A stretch of 64,000 nt of DNA from Rhynochetos jubatus (taxonomy: Eukaryota; Chordata; Aves; Eurypygiformes; Rhynochetidae), in assembly GCA_027574665.1 (NCBI GenBank), contig CM050649.1:61470150-61534149 (forward strand), given 5' to 3'. A program made the position numbers and the translations under genes. The notes beneath the pieces are model-generated. The model made no database searches. It was not told the origin of the DNA and saw only the letters and a list, made by a program, of their open reading frames with translations. Shown here one piece after another: positions 45,891-57,835 of this stretch (position 1 is its first letter; each line of letters begins with the position of its first letter).

Positions 45891-48329
45891 TTACAAGTCT
45901 GTTGTGGATTGATGTCCAAAATTATTTTCTCTCAGATGTGTAGACTAAATTCAGGACAAGATTCAGCAGGTAAATAATGGTCCAGCCTCAATGATTTCAC
46001 AGAGTAATGATAATTGATAAATAATAACTGTCCTTTAAGCAAAATATCAGGACCATATATATATGTTTTTTCACTTACAGTCCTGTTATAATGTGTGTAT
46101 GTTTGTACATACGTGTGTGTGTGACAAGATGGGGGGTTAGCCTTGAACAAGAAAGAACTTTCACAACTTACGTTTATGCAAGTGTCATTTATTTAAGAAA
46201 CAGAACAACTAGTTTATTTAAATCCAAAGGAAGTAGCAAGCTAATTTCCAGATACAGGTGAGAACAAAGATGCTGCAGAGCTGTGAATAGTTGTTCCTAT
46301 GTGCCTGCCTTACCTCTGGATAAAATTTTCTATTACTATCTTTTAAAATTATTCAGGGAATCAGTAATAGCCATTATCTATTATTAAAATAACATTCTCT
46401 ATGTCGTAACCAGAGGCATAATCTACATTATTTTTTGAGGAACAAGTTGAAAATATATGTCCAATTGATGACAGAAGTCCCAGCAGCAATTTCTTCTCAT
46501 GATATTTCAATACAGTGACCTGGGATGATGGAGAGTTTTATAATTAACGGCGGTTATGCTGGACATACTCTGATAAGAAATGATGGGCTTGCCATTTACA
46601 AACGTCAAATTTTATGAGCTGGAAATGAAATGCAGTCATAACAGGCCAACAGACCAAGAAGTGATATAAGCTGTAATTTCATGATAGTGTATCTTCTGCT
46701 GGCAAAGCAAAAATAGTTCCCACAGGAGCTGCATAATGCTGTGGGATTGGCTAGGAAATGGCCAAAACACTGCAGCAACTGTCAGTTGGCTTTGGGTTAT
46801 GGATTCCTTATTTGCAATAAAAAAGATAAAGTTTTGGCTTTCATCTTTCTGTTGTAGCTGAAGGATATATTCACCAAATTTCCCCAACAGAAAATTTCAC
46901 AGAATTTCTGCAGAAAAAGAAAGTAAAAGGAACCAGTAGAGGTCACTCTAACAAACTCTTGACTGTGAGCAGAAGAAAAGTAATGGCAAAGGCATTTAGA
47001 GGCTTTCAGCATTAAGTTTTCAGGCATTTTGTATCTATTATAAAGTAACAGGTTATCTATTTCCACTTTTTCCTTTGTAATCAAGGAAGAATAGTTTATT
47101 CTGTCCAGAAAGACAAAGGATAATGCAATATGATATTGCACATCCAATGTGTTTCATGAGAATATAACATAAAGGAAAAATTCAGGGATATTATTTAACA
47201 TCATGACATTTTATAAGGAAGAACAGGGTGACGCATACATGTACAAATTTTTTCCTCAGTGTTTGTAACCTAAATTTTATGAAATGCAGTATTTTCATTT
47301 TAACTGGAGTGCAACATTAAAAATGTCTTTCTCCAAGGTCAATACATTTTGAATATGTCATCATAGTTGTTATGAAGATGAATGTTTTCACCTTACAAAA
47401 AACCTCACAAAGGTAGGAATAACACCACAAGAAGTTGAGCTCAGAAAGGGACAGATCTATGTGTTCTTCTCAGTTCTGTTGCTCTGATGCCTTTTGAGTG
47501 TTGCTTGTAATTTAAAATTCAGAAACTTCTATATAGGTGTTAAAACCATCCTGGTTGCTTTAAAATCAGTTATTTATTTCCATGTGCCTGCAGAAAAGTA
47601 ACATGATTTCTGAACACACAGGTTTTGCTATACTCCTTCATTTTTTTCCTCGTCTTTTCAATAAATTGAGTGCTGATGAAAATACTAGAGAATTGAAAAG
47701 TTAAAGTTGGCATGTCTAAAGTGGGTTTAAAAGTAGATTTTGTAAATGTACTTATATTTTCAGTTGGGAATACTTGCCTTATACTAAGAATCTATTGTAA
47801 TGAATTCCTTCGTATCTGTATTCTGAAACCGTAACATCATACATCCTAAATTCTCCCACTTAAAGAAAGAATGGGGTTTAAGCAGTGTACATATTTTGGA
47901 AATATGATCTACCTTTCTACTTTATAAAATATGGTACTACAACCCCAAATCTTTAAAGAAAATTATCAAAAACTAAACTAAAGTAAACTAAACTAAAATA
48001 GAATAAAATAAAATCACTTGAAAATAGGTGTTTTCCTACAAGCATAAGATAATTTACATACTCTGCAGGCAATAGAGCTAAAGCTGGTAATTCTCAAGTC
48101 TCTGCTGTTGCTTAAAGACTTGGCACCGAAACTGAGGTTATCAGCACATATCATGAAAAATATATGTCAGGTTCTGATAATCTACTGAGTCATATCCTAG
48201 CATAACAATGAAGAGTGGGTATTCTATGATATCATATAATCAATTTGTATTATAAATATGGATTTCTGTTCCATTAATGAAATATGTGGACAGAAGTTAA
48301 CAGATATCATTTTTGTATTGTTCCAAACT
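45891..48329. other. Unique AT-rich sequence, no gene recognised
   Basis: It has a short GT-rich patch at 46091-46123 and a pentamer-phased A-rich repeat at 47971-48014. The 116-codon frame at 46797-47147 minus has no recognisable domain. Confidence 0.5.
47971..48014 (+). repeat. Pentameric AACTA-like microsatellite
   Basis: About nine 5-bp units in register: AACTA, AACTA, AAGTA, AACTA, AACTA, AAATA, GAATA, AAATA, AAAT. The second half has drifted to AAATA. Confidence 0.85.
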
Positions 48330-48635
48330 TCTTCAGAAAAACAATAGAGAGAATGTACTAAACTTCTGGAATTTATTGCTAGAGGCAGCTGTGGAGTCAG
48401 ATATTTCAGCATGTTCAAACAATTTATTGGGCAAAATTCATGGGCACCAAGTCCTTAAATGGACAGTAGAAGGCTACAGGACTACATATCCTCTGGTATC
48501 CCTAATACAATCAGTTTGGAAAGCACAAGGGGAATAAAAAGACTCTCTTTATGTCTTGTAGAACCATTATCAGAAACAAAATACTGGACCATTGATCTGA
48601 CCCAATAGAGTATTTTTTATGTTTTTATGTTCACC
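48330..48635 (+). mobile_element. Very old amniote CR1/L3-type LINE 3' end
   Basis: The order of matches follows the 3' end of an old amniote CR1: CTTCTGGAATTTATTGCTAG, AGGCAGCTGTGGAGTCAG, AATTCATGGGCACCAAG, then ACTGGACCATTGATCTGACC, CAATAGAGTATTTTTTATG and a terminal TTTTTATGTT. In better copies these correspond to the coding words for a WNRLP-like ORF2 tail and to the terminal CTGACCCAGTATGGC and TTCTTATGTTC words, which I recall from turtle and crocodilian repeats. It is of the same old class as the copy at 24405, in opposite orientation and covering mainly the 3' end. No open ORF2 frame remains. Confidence 0.78.
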
Positions 48636-50361
48636 AAATTCTGTACATGCTGCTTGCAAATTTGTTGTACAGTAGATCAATTTAGGGAAGTAGTGGTTCT
48701 GGATTAATATGCCTCCTAAAAGCACAACTAAATTTAAAGTTAATGAAACAATCATTTCAAATATACTTCTGTAGTACTCATGACCCAAAGTAAATGTTAT
48801 CAAATATTCGTAGAAATCTAAAGAATTTTTTTTTTTTTAAGTTAGATTGATGTGCATGTTTGCTGGTATTTTTTGTTGCATTCAGACACTTCTAGTTCAG
48901 AAATCTAAATTCAGCTGAATCACTCTAACACAAAAAAAGCTGTGTAATATTAGCTTGCCAAATATGCTTGGTGCTTAACACACCACCACTATATCTGATA
49001 CTGTTCCAAAATTTAGTCTTAGCACAGCAGTACTGGAAAAAAATAGTTATCTGAGGCATGAATCAATAGATTCATTTTATTAGACAGTACTTTTATGCTA
49101 CAGAGAGCTCAAACACTTCACTCAGTACTCACAGGTGCACTGTATAAGACTGCAGACCATATCACAGATTGTAATCATGCGGTGATTCGGTCTCTATCTA
49201 AATAGCATGAAAAGGCAGTGTAAATGAGCTTAGGCAATACTCTTATCATTTTTGCTTGTAATTTTTTTCTTATTTAAACATCAAACGAAAAGTTTTCTGA
49301 GAAAAAAACATAGCAAAAGAAATTAGAAACATGGTTCATTCCCCTCCCTTGAAGATAGGATTAGCTATACTACCTATAGTCTCCACAATTATTTGCATAA
49401 CATTCAACAGTGGAGGTCAGTAACAGTTCAGAAAGTAACTGTAACCTAATAGTTTTGAGTAAATTTTGAAATACTTGGATTTTTTGTTTGTTAAATTATC
49501 CTTGGTTTTTTCTGATCAAATGAAAAAGATCTGTAAGTTATTACAAAAAGTGACAGAGACATTATCTCACTTGTTTAACAGGACTATCTTCTGTGTGAGA
49601 GCAACCAATAGCATGCATCACTGAATAATACTATACAGAAAACCTTCTACTATGATGGTCTTCCCTGCCTGCTATAACAAATGCCAAACTCTATTTTCTT
49701 ACATTCAACATCATATAATAATGAAACAGCCTGACAATGTAAATAAATGAATGTGGTGTGTTAACCTTGATAAAACCCCACCCAGCTGCTCAATATACGA
49801 AGCAGCAGAGTGAATATTCCTCAAAAAAATGACAGTATAATGTAGCTGCACTGAATGGATAGAAGGAAATGCCAGGCACTGTGGCCTGCAAGCGAGAGGG
49901 TTCATGCTTTGCCTAGACTATTTCAGATCCATTTTTCTTCTAATCTAAGATATATTATATTGTCTTGTTGTGTGACATTTGGATTGCCAGCCTACCTTAA
50001 CAGCCCAAACTGCAGTGTCACCTTCTATTAGGTATAATTCCAATTTGATGACACGCATATTTCCATCATACTGCAAGTAAACACAACTTCTAAGAATCTT
50101 ATTTGCCTACTTCATTTACTAGATATGTTTCATCAAGGTGGGATTTTCTTTGCTTCAGTGAAATCTTTCTAATTTTTACTTTCCTTTCATAGTTAGACTT
50201 CAGTTTGTGTCATTTTCCTCATGATCATGCATCAATTTGTAAATATCTGCAGCAGAACTGGATCGCTCATGACACAATATGGAATTAAGACATGGTAGGA
50301 TTTATGGGCATAGAAACACTCAGCACAGAATAGTTAAAACTAGAAATTTCTCTTGAGAGTG
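48636..50361. other. Unique AT-rich sequence, no gene recognised
   Basis: No repeat family or exon is recognised. A T12 run lies near 48827-48838. Confidence 0.5.
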
Positions 50362-51340
50362 CAGTGCTGGGTTAAAAACTGGCTGGAAGGCAGAACACAG
50401 AGGGTAGTGGTAAATGGAGTTAAGACTGGTTGGCAGCTGGTCACAAGTGGCGTCCCGCAGGGCTCAGTGTTAGGGACGGTCTTGTTTAACGTATTTATCA
50501 ATGATCTGGATGAGGGAATTGAGTGCTCCCTCAGTAAGTTTGCAGATGACACTAAGTTGGGTGGAAGTGTTGATCTGCTGGAGGGTAGGAGAGCCCTGCA
50601 GAGGGACCTGGACAGGCTGGATTGAAGGGCTGAGGTCAACCATAGGAGGTTCAACAAGGCCGAGTGCCGGGTCCTGCATTTAGATCAAAACAACCCCAGG
50701 CAGCGCTACAGGCCTGGGGACGAGTGGCTGGAAAGCTCTCAGGCAGGAAAGGACCTGGGGGTGTTGGCTGATGGCCAGCTGAGCATGAGCCAACAGTGTG
50801 CCCAGGTGGCCAAGAAGGCGGATGACACCCTTGCCTGTATCAGGAACAGTGTGGTCGGCAGAAGTAGGGAAGTGATTGTGCCCCTGTACTCAGCATTGGC
50901 GAGGCCACACCTTGAGTACTCTGTTCAGTTTTGGGCCCCTCACTACAAGAAGGACATAGAGATGCTGGAGTGTGTCCAGGGAAGGGCAACAAAGTTGGTG
51001 AAGGGTCTGGAGAACAACTCTTATGAGGAGTGTCTGAGACACCTGGTGTTGTTTACCCTAAAGAAGAGGAGGCTGAGGGGAGATCTGATTGCTCTCTACA
51101 GTTACCTGAAAGGATGTTGTAGGGAGGTGGGTGCTGGTCTGTTCTCCTGGGTAACTGGTGATAGGACAAGAAGAAATGGCCTCAAGTTGTATCAGGGAAG
51201 GTTTAGAACAGATATTAGGGAAAATCTTTACTGCAAGGGTGGTCAGGCATTGGAACAGGCTGCCCAGGGAAGTGGTGGACTCACCACCCCTGAAGGTGTT
51301 CAAGGAATGCGTAGACATGGGGCTTCAGGACATGGTCTAG
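50362..51340 (+). pseudogene. CR1 ORF2 remnant: reverse transcriptase motifs to C-terminus
   Basis: In the frame starting at 50353, [10 protein letters not shown] lies at residues 32-41 and FADDTKLGG at 63-71. The latter is the catalytic Asp-Asp motif, at nucleotides 50539-50550. A TGA at 50623-50625 follows, after which the same frame reopens and continues through [17 protein letters not shown] to [20 protein letters not shown] and [19 protein letters not shown]. Near 51219-51230 the frame shifts and the conserved [17 protein letters not shown] appears in the next frame, ending at 51340. The endonuclease and the first half of the polymerase are absent, so no active product is possible. Confidence 0.94.
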
Positions 51341-51430
51341 TGGGTATGGTAGTGTTGGGTTAATGGTTGGACTAGACGATCTTATAGGTCTTTTCCAACC
51401 TTAGTGATTCGGTGATTCTGATTCTGTGAC
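50362..51430 (+). mobile_element. CR1 LINE, 5'-truncated, best-preserved RT-bearing copy
   Basis: It starts inside the ORF2 reverse transcriptase (CTGGGTTAAAAACTGGCTGG) and runs to a complete 3' end with the signature GACGATCTTATAGGTCTTTT and a tail of decayed octamers (GTGATTCGGTGATTCTGATT). Coding sequence for the last part of the polymerase and the whole C-terminal region is largely open, broken by one TGA at 50623-50625 and one frameshift near 51219-51230. The 5' truncation is typical of target-primed reverse transcription. The 3' end class is shared with the copy at 28745, but this copy is longer and less diverged. It is GC-richer than its surroundings. Confidence 0.97.
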
Positions 51431-54400
51431 AACCACCACACCTAGGTCACCCTTTATGAGTGACATATGCTTTTCCTGCCTTCCTGGGTATAAAACATGC
51501 CTACATAAACATATTCTGAGCCAAAGTGTCATGGTAAATCGTTATTCCTAGGCTGTAACATTCACCTCATCTAACTTTTCTTAGATTTAGATGTTTAGGT
51601 TACAGGTATTTCATCACCTAAACCTTCCTTTACAGCTGGGTTCATTAGACCAGATATGGCTGTGTACATCAAGGAAATTATTTAGCTCTCTTCTACAGTC
51701 AGAGACAAACAGAATCTTCAAAGATTCATTCATTCCATCATTACTTCCTAGGGAAAGCAGGTGAGATGAATCCCAGCCTTAATTTTAGACTTGCACATCT
51801 GACTTAATTACCCTAAATTCCCTAGCCTGAGTGTAACATCTAAGTCAGGGCAATTGAGTCTTGCCCTGGGTTTATATCCAAGCAGGGAATTTCTTGTTTG
51901 TTTGAATTTTAATTGAATCTTAAAAACAGGTCCAGAGAGGGTGATCTAAAGCCTCTTGCAACTAGCCCTATAAGTAATATTTCATCCTGTATATATCAAC
52001 ATAGAGGAAATTTTCTTTCAGCCACTGCAAGAAACTGAAACAAAGGATGGAATCCCCTTGTTGCAGTTTTTTACACAAAAGTGGAACACAGCTGAGTAGC
52101 TGATATTTTTGCACTTTCATAACTACTGCTGCAACATGTTTCTGTTCTATTATGTATTCTGAAATGCTGCCATAGTGGAAAAATGGATAATTTAGCGGTA
52201 TACTTCTGAGCATAGTAGTGTGCTTAAAAATTGGCATGAGCATACAATATGAAAAACACAAATCCAGAAAAGAAAGACTTTGATTCTCCTGGGACTTGTT
52301 TCCCCGTGAAGAATGCAAGAAAAGGTACTTGCAAACCCTGCAGCAGTGCTAAGATTCTAAGTGTTTGGTCTGAGATTATTACTATGAAATGAGGAAGACT
52401 AAACCAGGAAAGGATAGTTTCATGTAGTCCAGTAAAAATATTATTTCCTTTGCTAGTAATAGGTTAAGGCATTTTACTGACTCTGTGAGGCTTCAGGATT
52501 GGGTCTTGTCAGGTTTGCTTAGTGTGGAATTATCTTAAGCTTGCCCAGAGTTTGCTTGGTTTATCTGTAACATCAATTCTCTAATGACAAGGTGACTGTC
52601 ACCCAATTATTTTTAGTCTTGCTTAGCTTTGTACAATTGTAACATGCAATGCCTATTGTTGCAATAATTTTGATATACTTCTGAAAGCAATAGACGGTGA
52701 TAACATGTATTTACTCTTTACAGAATGAACTGTCAATTACCCTGGAATAAGGATGTGTCATAGAGGAGTACAAGCATGTAATGTCAGAAAAGGCCTTGAA
52801 AGCGTGAAGACCTTATAACATCAGAGGCACAAGGGCTGTACCCAAATCACTGGTGGCCAATTACTGATCATTAAACTAATGCATCCTTGTGAGCTGAGTG
52901 AAGACAATTTGAGGGGTAAAAAAGAAAACAAAGAACAAGTCTCCATTATATGTAACGGACACCATATATAGTAAATTTGGATATAAGGTGGAATTGGAGA
53001 CCAATTAAGAAAAAAAACAAGGTATGAACTGTGCTAGAACACATATTAAAAATAGTAATGAGTGGATACTATTGTGAAAAGGAAGTAGCTATCATCAACA
53101 TCATACTCTTCTCAGCAAAAACGAGGAAGAAGTCCACTTCTAAAATCATACTTGTCCAGATGAGGGACTTAAAACTGATGGCTTTCTGTATCCCACTCAT
53201 CCAGACCAAATCCATCAAACTTAAGACTCAGAGAAAGGGTGAGGGTATGAGAAAAAATGTTGATAGATATTGTATTGTGTTAAGAAACTTTTCTGTATTC
53301 AATAGATAATTTAGATGATGTTTTTAGTGTCATTGTCACTAAACTGCTTGTTGTGCATTTATTATATTCTAAAATATTTCAATTAGACTAATACTGAATT
53401 CTGTTTCAGATCTGAAGTGTGTTTCTTTAGCCCATATAAGCTGCACAAGATGTCACTGAAGCACTGTCACGTTATTCCTTTCAAAAGTGGTGGCAGATGG
53501 TGAGGCTTTGCTCTGGATGAATCTTACTGTTGAAATTGAAATGGGTTCACAGACTCAGTATTTTATAGGGCAACTATGGTATTAAACTGTGCATCGGGTA
53601 GACAAGCTCTACATGGTCAGAACAGCAGAACTATGCTCAGGCAATTCAGTTTCCTGACACCTGAGTTCAACATCATTTTGTCTTGTTCTGCTGCTGACTT
53701 TTAGTCTCACTCTGGCTTTTACCAGGGCCTCCTGGGTGAAGTCTCATCAGGACTGGACCACTGTGACCAAGAATATCAACTAGAATGATCTCTTAATAAT
53801 AATTTCCTTAAGTTTTTTTACCACCATTTGATTCCAGGGGGAGGGTATTTTGGACTTTAGAGAAGACATAAGGCCATTTTAACACGTTTTTCCAAGGCTT
53901 CTTGGCACTTAAAATAGTGAATAATTATGTGTATAAACAATAATAAAAATGTGCTATTTTCACAGTATGTTGCATCACCACTGTCATTACGAGACTACAA
54001 TGTCCTACTCTGCAATAATATTTTAGATACAAACAATTTGTTAGGAATTATTTTGAATGATAATCAGTCTTTTGGTCTGGTAAATATTTCTTTACATACC
54101 ACATATTTATCCCTGTTTATTTCCTTTTTCCAAGTTACTTTCTATTAAGTTAGCTGTTATGCTGTTTTCATGTATTTAACAATAGAGTTTTGTAATAATT
54201 ATTTTAGTGGTAAATATTTGGCTTGGAAACAACATCGTTGTTCTGTAGGTTTGGATAACTAGAGAACATTTCAGGGAAAAGGTTATGCATTACAGCTTTG
54301 ATTTAAGGAAACAGAAGAATTATTTGCAATGGATAATGACTGAGAAAGGAAAATTACACAAAAATAATCTTCAAATTTTTCTGTGAAATTGAACTGAAAC

Positions 54401-54480
54401 GTTTAAAAAGAGCTATGCCAGAAGAACATGATGTGTTATGAAAGGCATTATCAAAGCAAATAAAGGTATTAAAAATACTC

Positions 54481-54528
54481 TTCTTTTTTCCTTTTTTTTT
54501 TCCTTTTTTTTTCCTTTTATTTTTTTCT
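54481..54528 (+). repeat. Homopyrimidine tract
   Basis: T runs of 6 to 10 are separated by CC, then TTTTATTTTTTTCTTT. The minus strand gives Lys/Gly-rich spurious peptides. Mirror-like polypyrimidine sequence of this kind can form triplex DNA. Confidence 0.8.
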
Positions 54529-56234
54529 TTAAGAACAAAAATTAACAACACTGAAGCACTGAGCTTGCCAGGGTGTTTGGCCACAGAAGCTGCTGCTGGA
54601 AATTACATTTTGGTGTAACACCCTCCAGCTCTGGCAAGTTGAAACTGGCATTGATACTGAAAATTTGTCAATAAAGATATTATATGTAGCACATACTAAA
54701 AGCCAAAGCAATGAGCTTGTGAATGGTAGGAACAACCTTTCCTTGCCTTGAAAAGAAATACATTAGCATGATTAAAATGTTGTGACATTGAGTAATAAAG
54801 AGTCATTTCTCTTCCTCCCATGGCAGCCTACCGAGGAGACTCACATCTTCCTTCTACAGTACCACACAGACAACTACATTCACTTAGCCAAGGAAACTCT
54901 TGGAGGTTTAGAAGACCACCAGACAGAGGTAAACTGACAGCTAGGATAGAGTTATCTTTTTAAGACATAGGAGTGCAACACCTATAGTCAGGACCAGGAA
55001 TCTCAAAAGGCTACTTTAGAATAAGACCCTCACCTAAAGGGGATGAATTTGTTGGCAGGAAAAAAAAAAAAATCTAGTAAGTTCCTGCTTTCAAGCAAGA
55101 CCTCACTTGAGACAAAAGGTCTGCTTTTTTCTTTAGTCTGACACCAGTTGTCCTGTGATTTCCCTTTATTACTTTTCCCTTGAAGTCTAACATGCCTCAG
55201 AAGTACATTTCATGGGCTGAGTGTATGTCAGCTCATTAACCCTGGATCAGTCACTCTTCCCATCCTACTTTTGCTTTTCACAATACCCCTGATACCCACA
55301 GGCAAATATTTGGTGAATTTTTTCAGCATTGCACTGTGCTTGGAGAATAAAGTCTTCAAAAAAATCAGTCTTTAGCTGGATTCAGAGCAGGTGGTATTTT
55401 GAGCACAATATATCTCCTTGAAAAATAATGTTAGTCACCTTTTAGTCAATACAGAGCAGCAGAAAGAATTTCTGAAGTGCAATGTGTTATTCTAATTCAG
55501 ATGTTTATAGCAAATCCGGTGACTCAAACTTGCAAAGGGTGCCTAGACTGGCTGCTCCAGATGTGCCTACCCACTATTGGAGGAATGCCGTCTTTTTGTC
55601 TCCGAAGGCTTCTCTGCAGATTTCTCCTCACGATTCCAGAGGAAGCCTAGTTGATCAATTCAGATTCGGTGTTTAAAATTTAGATGTCTTGATCTAGGCA
55701 AATGAACCTCACTGAAGTAGCTTTCAGAACATGGTGGGCTATCCTTTGAGGACAAAAAAATATGTGGTTCCTCCTTACTGATGTGTAACAAAATAATCCA
55801 AGGTGCAAAGAGTTAAACTGGATACTGACTGGAACACAGCATTTCATGTAAGTGGTTCATATTGTGGAGTTACATGTATAACTGGAAGAGTTCTAGATCT
55901 GCTGTTTCAAATATCTCTTTTCTGGTGAATCACAGGAATGTAAGTTTTGGATCATGAGTTTTACCATGGTATCTTTTTTTTAGATGTAGATTTAGTTCAC
56001 ATACTTGCAGCCATGCATGGGTAATAATATTATTGTATATGGTCAGTGTGCCAGATTTCATCTGCTTCTGTAAGTTCCAGTACTATAACCTCATTTCTTT
56101 CTGTTGTTCTATTACTTTATTATGTGATGTTGATTTCTACTATTTATTTCAAACAAATGGTAAATAACTACTAGCTAAAATTCCATGGTAGTCAGCAGCA
56201 AGAGTAATCAATACTTAACCGATTTTGATTATTG

Positions 56235-56255
56235 AGTAATACTGACAGTATTACT
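56235..56255. repeat. 21-bp odd palindrome
   Basis: AGTAATACTG, a central A, then CAGTATTACT. The 10-bp arms are exact reverse complements. Confidence 0.92.
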
Positions 56256-56853
56256 GTTTATAATAGTAGGGACAGTGATTACTCAGTAAAAAATACTACG
56301 GATAGAGCCCATAGAGTACTAGGGTAATTCTTACTGCCAGAAGTGTTTAAAATTACAATTTTTTCTCTGTGTTTCAAACACATTCTGACATAATTTTAGT
56401 TTGAAGAATCCATCAGTCTCTAATGTAATTTCACAATATTCTAGTGTATTTAGGGCTTCACCCACTGAAGATCATGAACTTCCAGACCTACCTAGAGGAA
56501 ATTAATTATGAAGAAACAAAAAGTCACAGTAAGGAAAATAGAGATCAAAATTCTTCCAAAGGAGAAACAGAGGAGACTGTCAAGAGAACAGTAGGTTGGC
56601 CATGCACTCACATAAAACAAACTGACATGAAGAACACAAGATAGAACATCTTAGTGGTATGTAAATTCTATTTCACCAAGAGCAACTAAATACCTGGACA
56701 AGGTTTTTCAGTGACAGCAGAGTCCACAGATCCCACGTCACTGACTTTGGTACCCTTGGTATAGTCAATGTCTCACCAGTAACATGGTCAGAGGTCTGCT
56801 GTCCTCTCTTTCTTACTTTCTGCATTCAGCTTATGAACTTTCCCTACAGAAAG

Positions 56854-56916
56854 TTGTTTAGTTGTTTGTTTGGTTGTTTGTTGTTTTTTTGGGGTTTTTT
56901 TGTTTTTTTTTTTTTT
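56854..56916 (+). repeat. TTG/T-rich low-complexity tract
   Basis: GTTGTTT and GTTTG units run into T7, G4, T7 and a final T14 (56903-56916). No element is attached. Confidence 0.8.
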
Positions 56917-57332
56917 GTCTAAATATCTTAATTGCCTTGATATACTGCTTTTACCTTCATAGAGGCTTAACTAATTTCCCTCAGAGGGGTGACAGAAGGC
57001 TTTGCACACACTCTGAGTTCAGTATCCCCTCCTTACCTCACTGTGCAGGGCAGCTCAGGACCCACACAAATCCAAGAATGATTATCCTGACCTGGCTTTA
57101 GACATGGGACTCAAGTTTTCATCTTCATTCCAGTCAAGAAGCAGCCTCATGTCATACCTACTCCTGTCTGGGTTACATAAGGAAAACTTTCTCCATAAGT
57201 ACTGCAGGTATGCTTCCTACCTTTTTCTCCCTACAGCCTCACATGTGGATCACAAATGGACTTTCCAGTCCATAAAGAAGTACACAGAAGTAATATAAAA
57301 CCAGCTGTGATGAAGGATCAAAGGAGAAAAAT

Positions 57333-57835
57333 GGTTCTGGGGCCCCCAACGTAAGAAGGATATCAATTGGTTGGAGTGAGTCCAGAGGAGGCCATGAAGA
57401 TGCTCAGAGGGCTGGAGCACCTCTGCTATGAAGAAAGGCTGAGAGAGTTGGGCTTGTTCAGCCTGGAGAAGGGAAGGATCTGGGGAGACCTTATTGCAGC
57501 CTTCCAGTACCTGAAGGGACCTACAAGGAAGAGGGAGGGAGGATTTTTAGAAGGGCCTGTAGTGACAGGACAAGGGGTAATGGGTTTAAACTGAAAGCGG
57601 GGAGATTTAGATTAGATATCAGGAAGAAATTCTTCACAGAGAGGGTGGTGAAGCACTGGAACAGGTTGTCCAGAGAAGCTGTGGATGTCCCATCCCCGGC
57701 TGTCTTCAAGGCCAGGCTGGATGAGGCTTTGAGCAACCTGGTCTGGTGGAGGGTGTCCCTGCCCATGGCAGGGGGGTTGGAACTAGATGATCTTTAAGGT
57801 CCCTTCTATCCCAGACCATTCTATGATTCTATGAC
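57333..57835 (+). mobile_element. CR1 LINE, 5'-truncated
   Basis: It begins with GTTCTGGGGCCCCCAACGTA, corresponding to the WAPQ region of ORF2, and runs to an intact 3' end: GCCCATGGCAGGGGGGTTGG, TTTAAGGTCCCTTCTATCCC, then two full ATTCTATG octamers at 57818-57833. ORF2 coding words remain ([20 protein letters not shown] in the frame from 57367). The frame shifts within the AAGGAAGAGGGAGGG stretch near 57525-57540 and stops at 57594. The intact octamer tail and low divergence suggest a comparatively young copy. The 20320 fragment is an older relative with the same 3' end. Confidence 0.97.

Larger units (their letters stand above)
51431..57332. other. Unique AT-rich sequence, no gene recognised
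   Basis: No transposon or exon is recognised in 5.9 kb. It holds a homopyrimidine tract (54481-54528), a 21-bp odd palindrome (56235-56255) and a TTG/T-rich tract (56854-56916). Confidence 0.5.

Noticed and set aside
46797..47147. 116-codon open frame on minus
   Set aside because: No domain recognised. Composition is that of surrounding AT-rich sequence.
50340..50679. Open frames of 105 and 69 codons on minus
   Set aside because: Both are antisense to the CR1 reverse transcriptase segment, whose conserved motifs are on plus.
51968..52318. 116-codon open frame on minus
   Set aside because: Cys-, Leu- and Phe-rich chance frame without domain or conserved motif.
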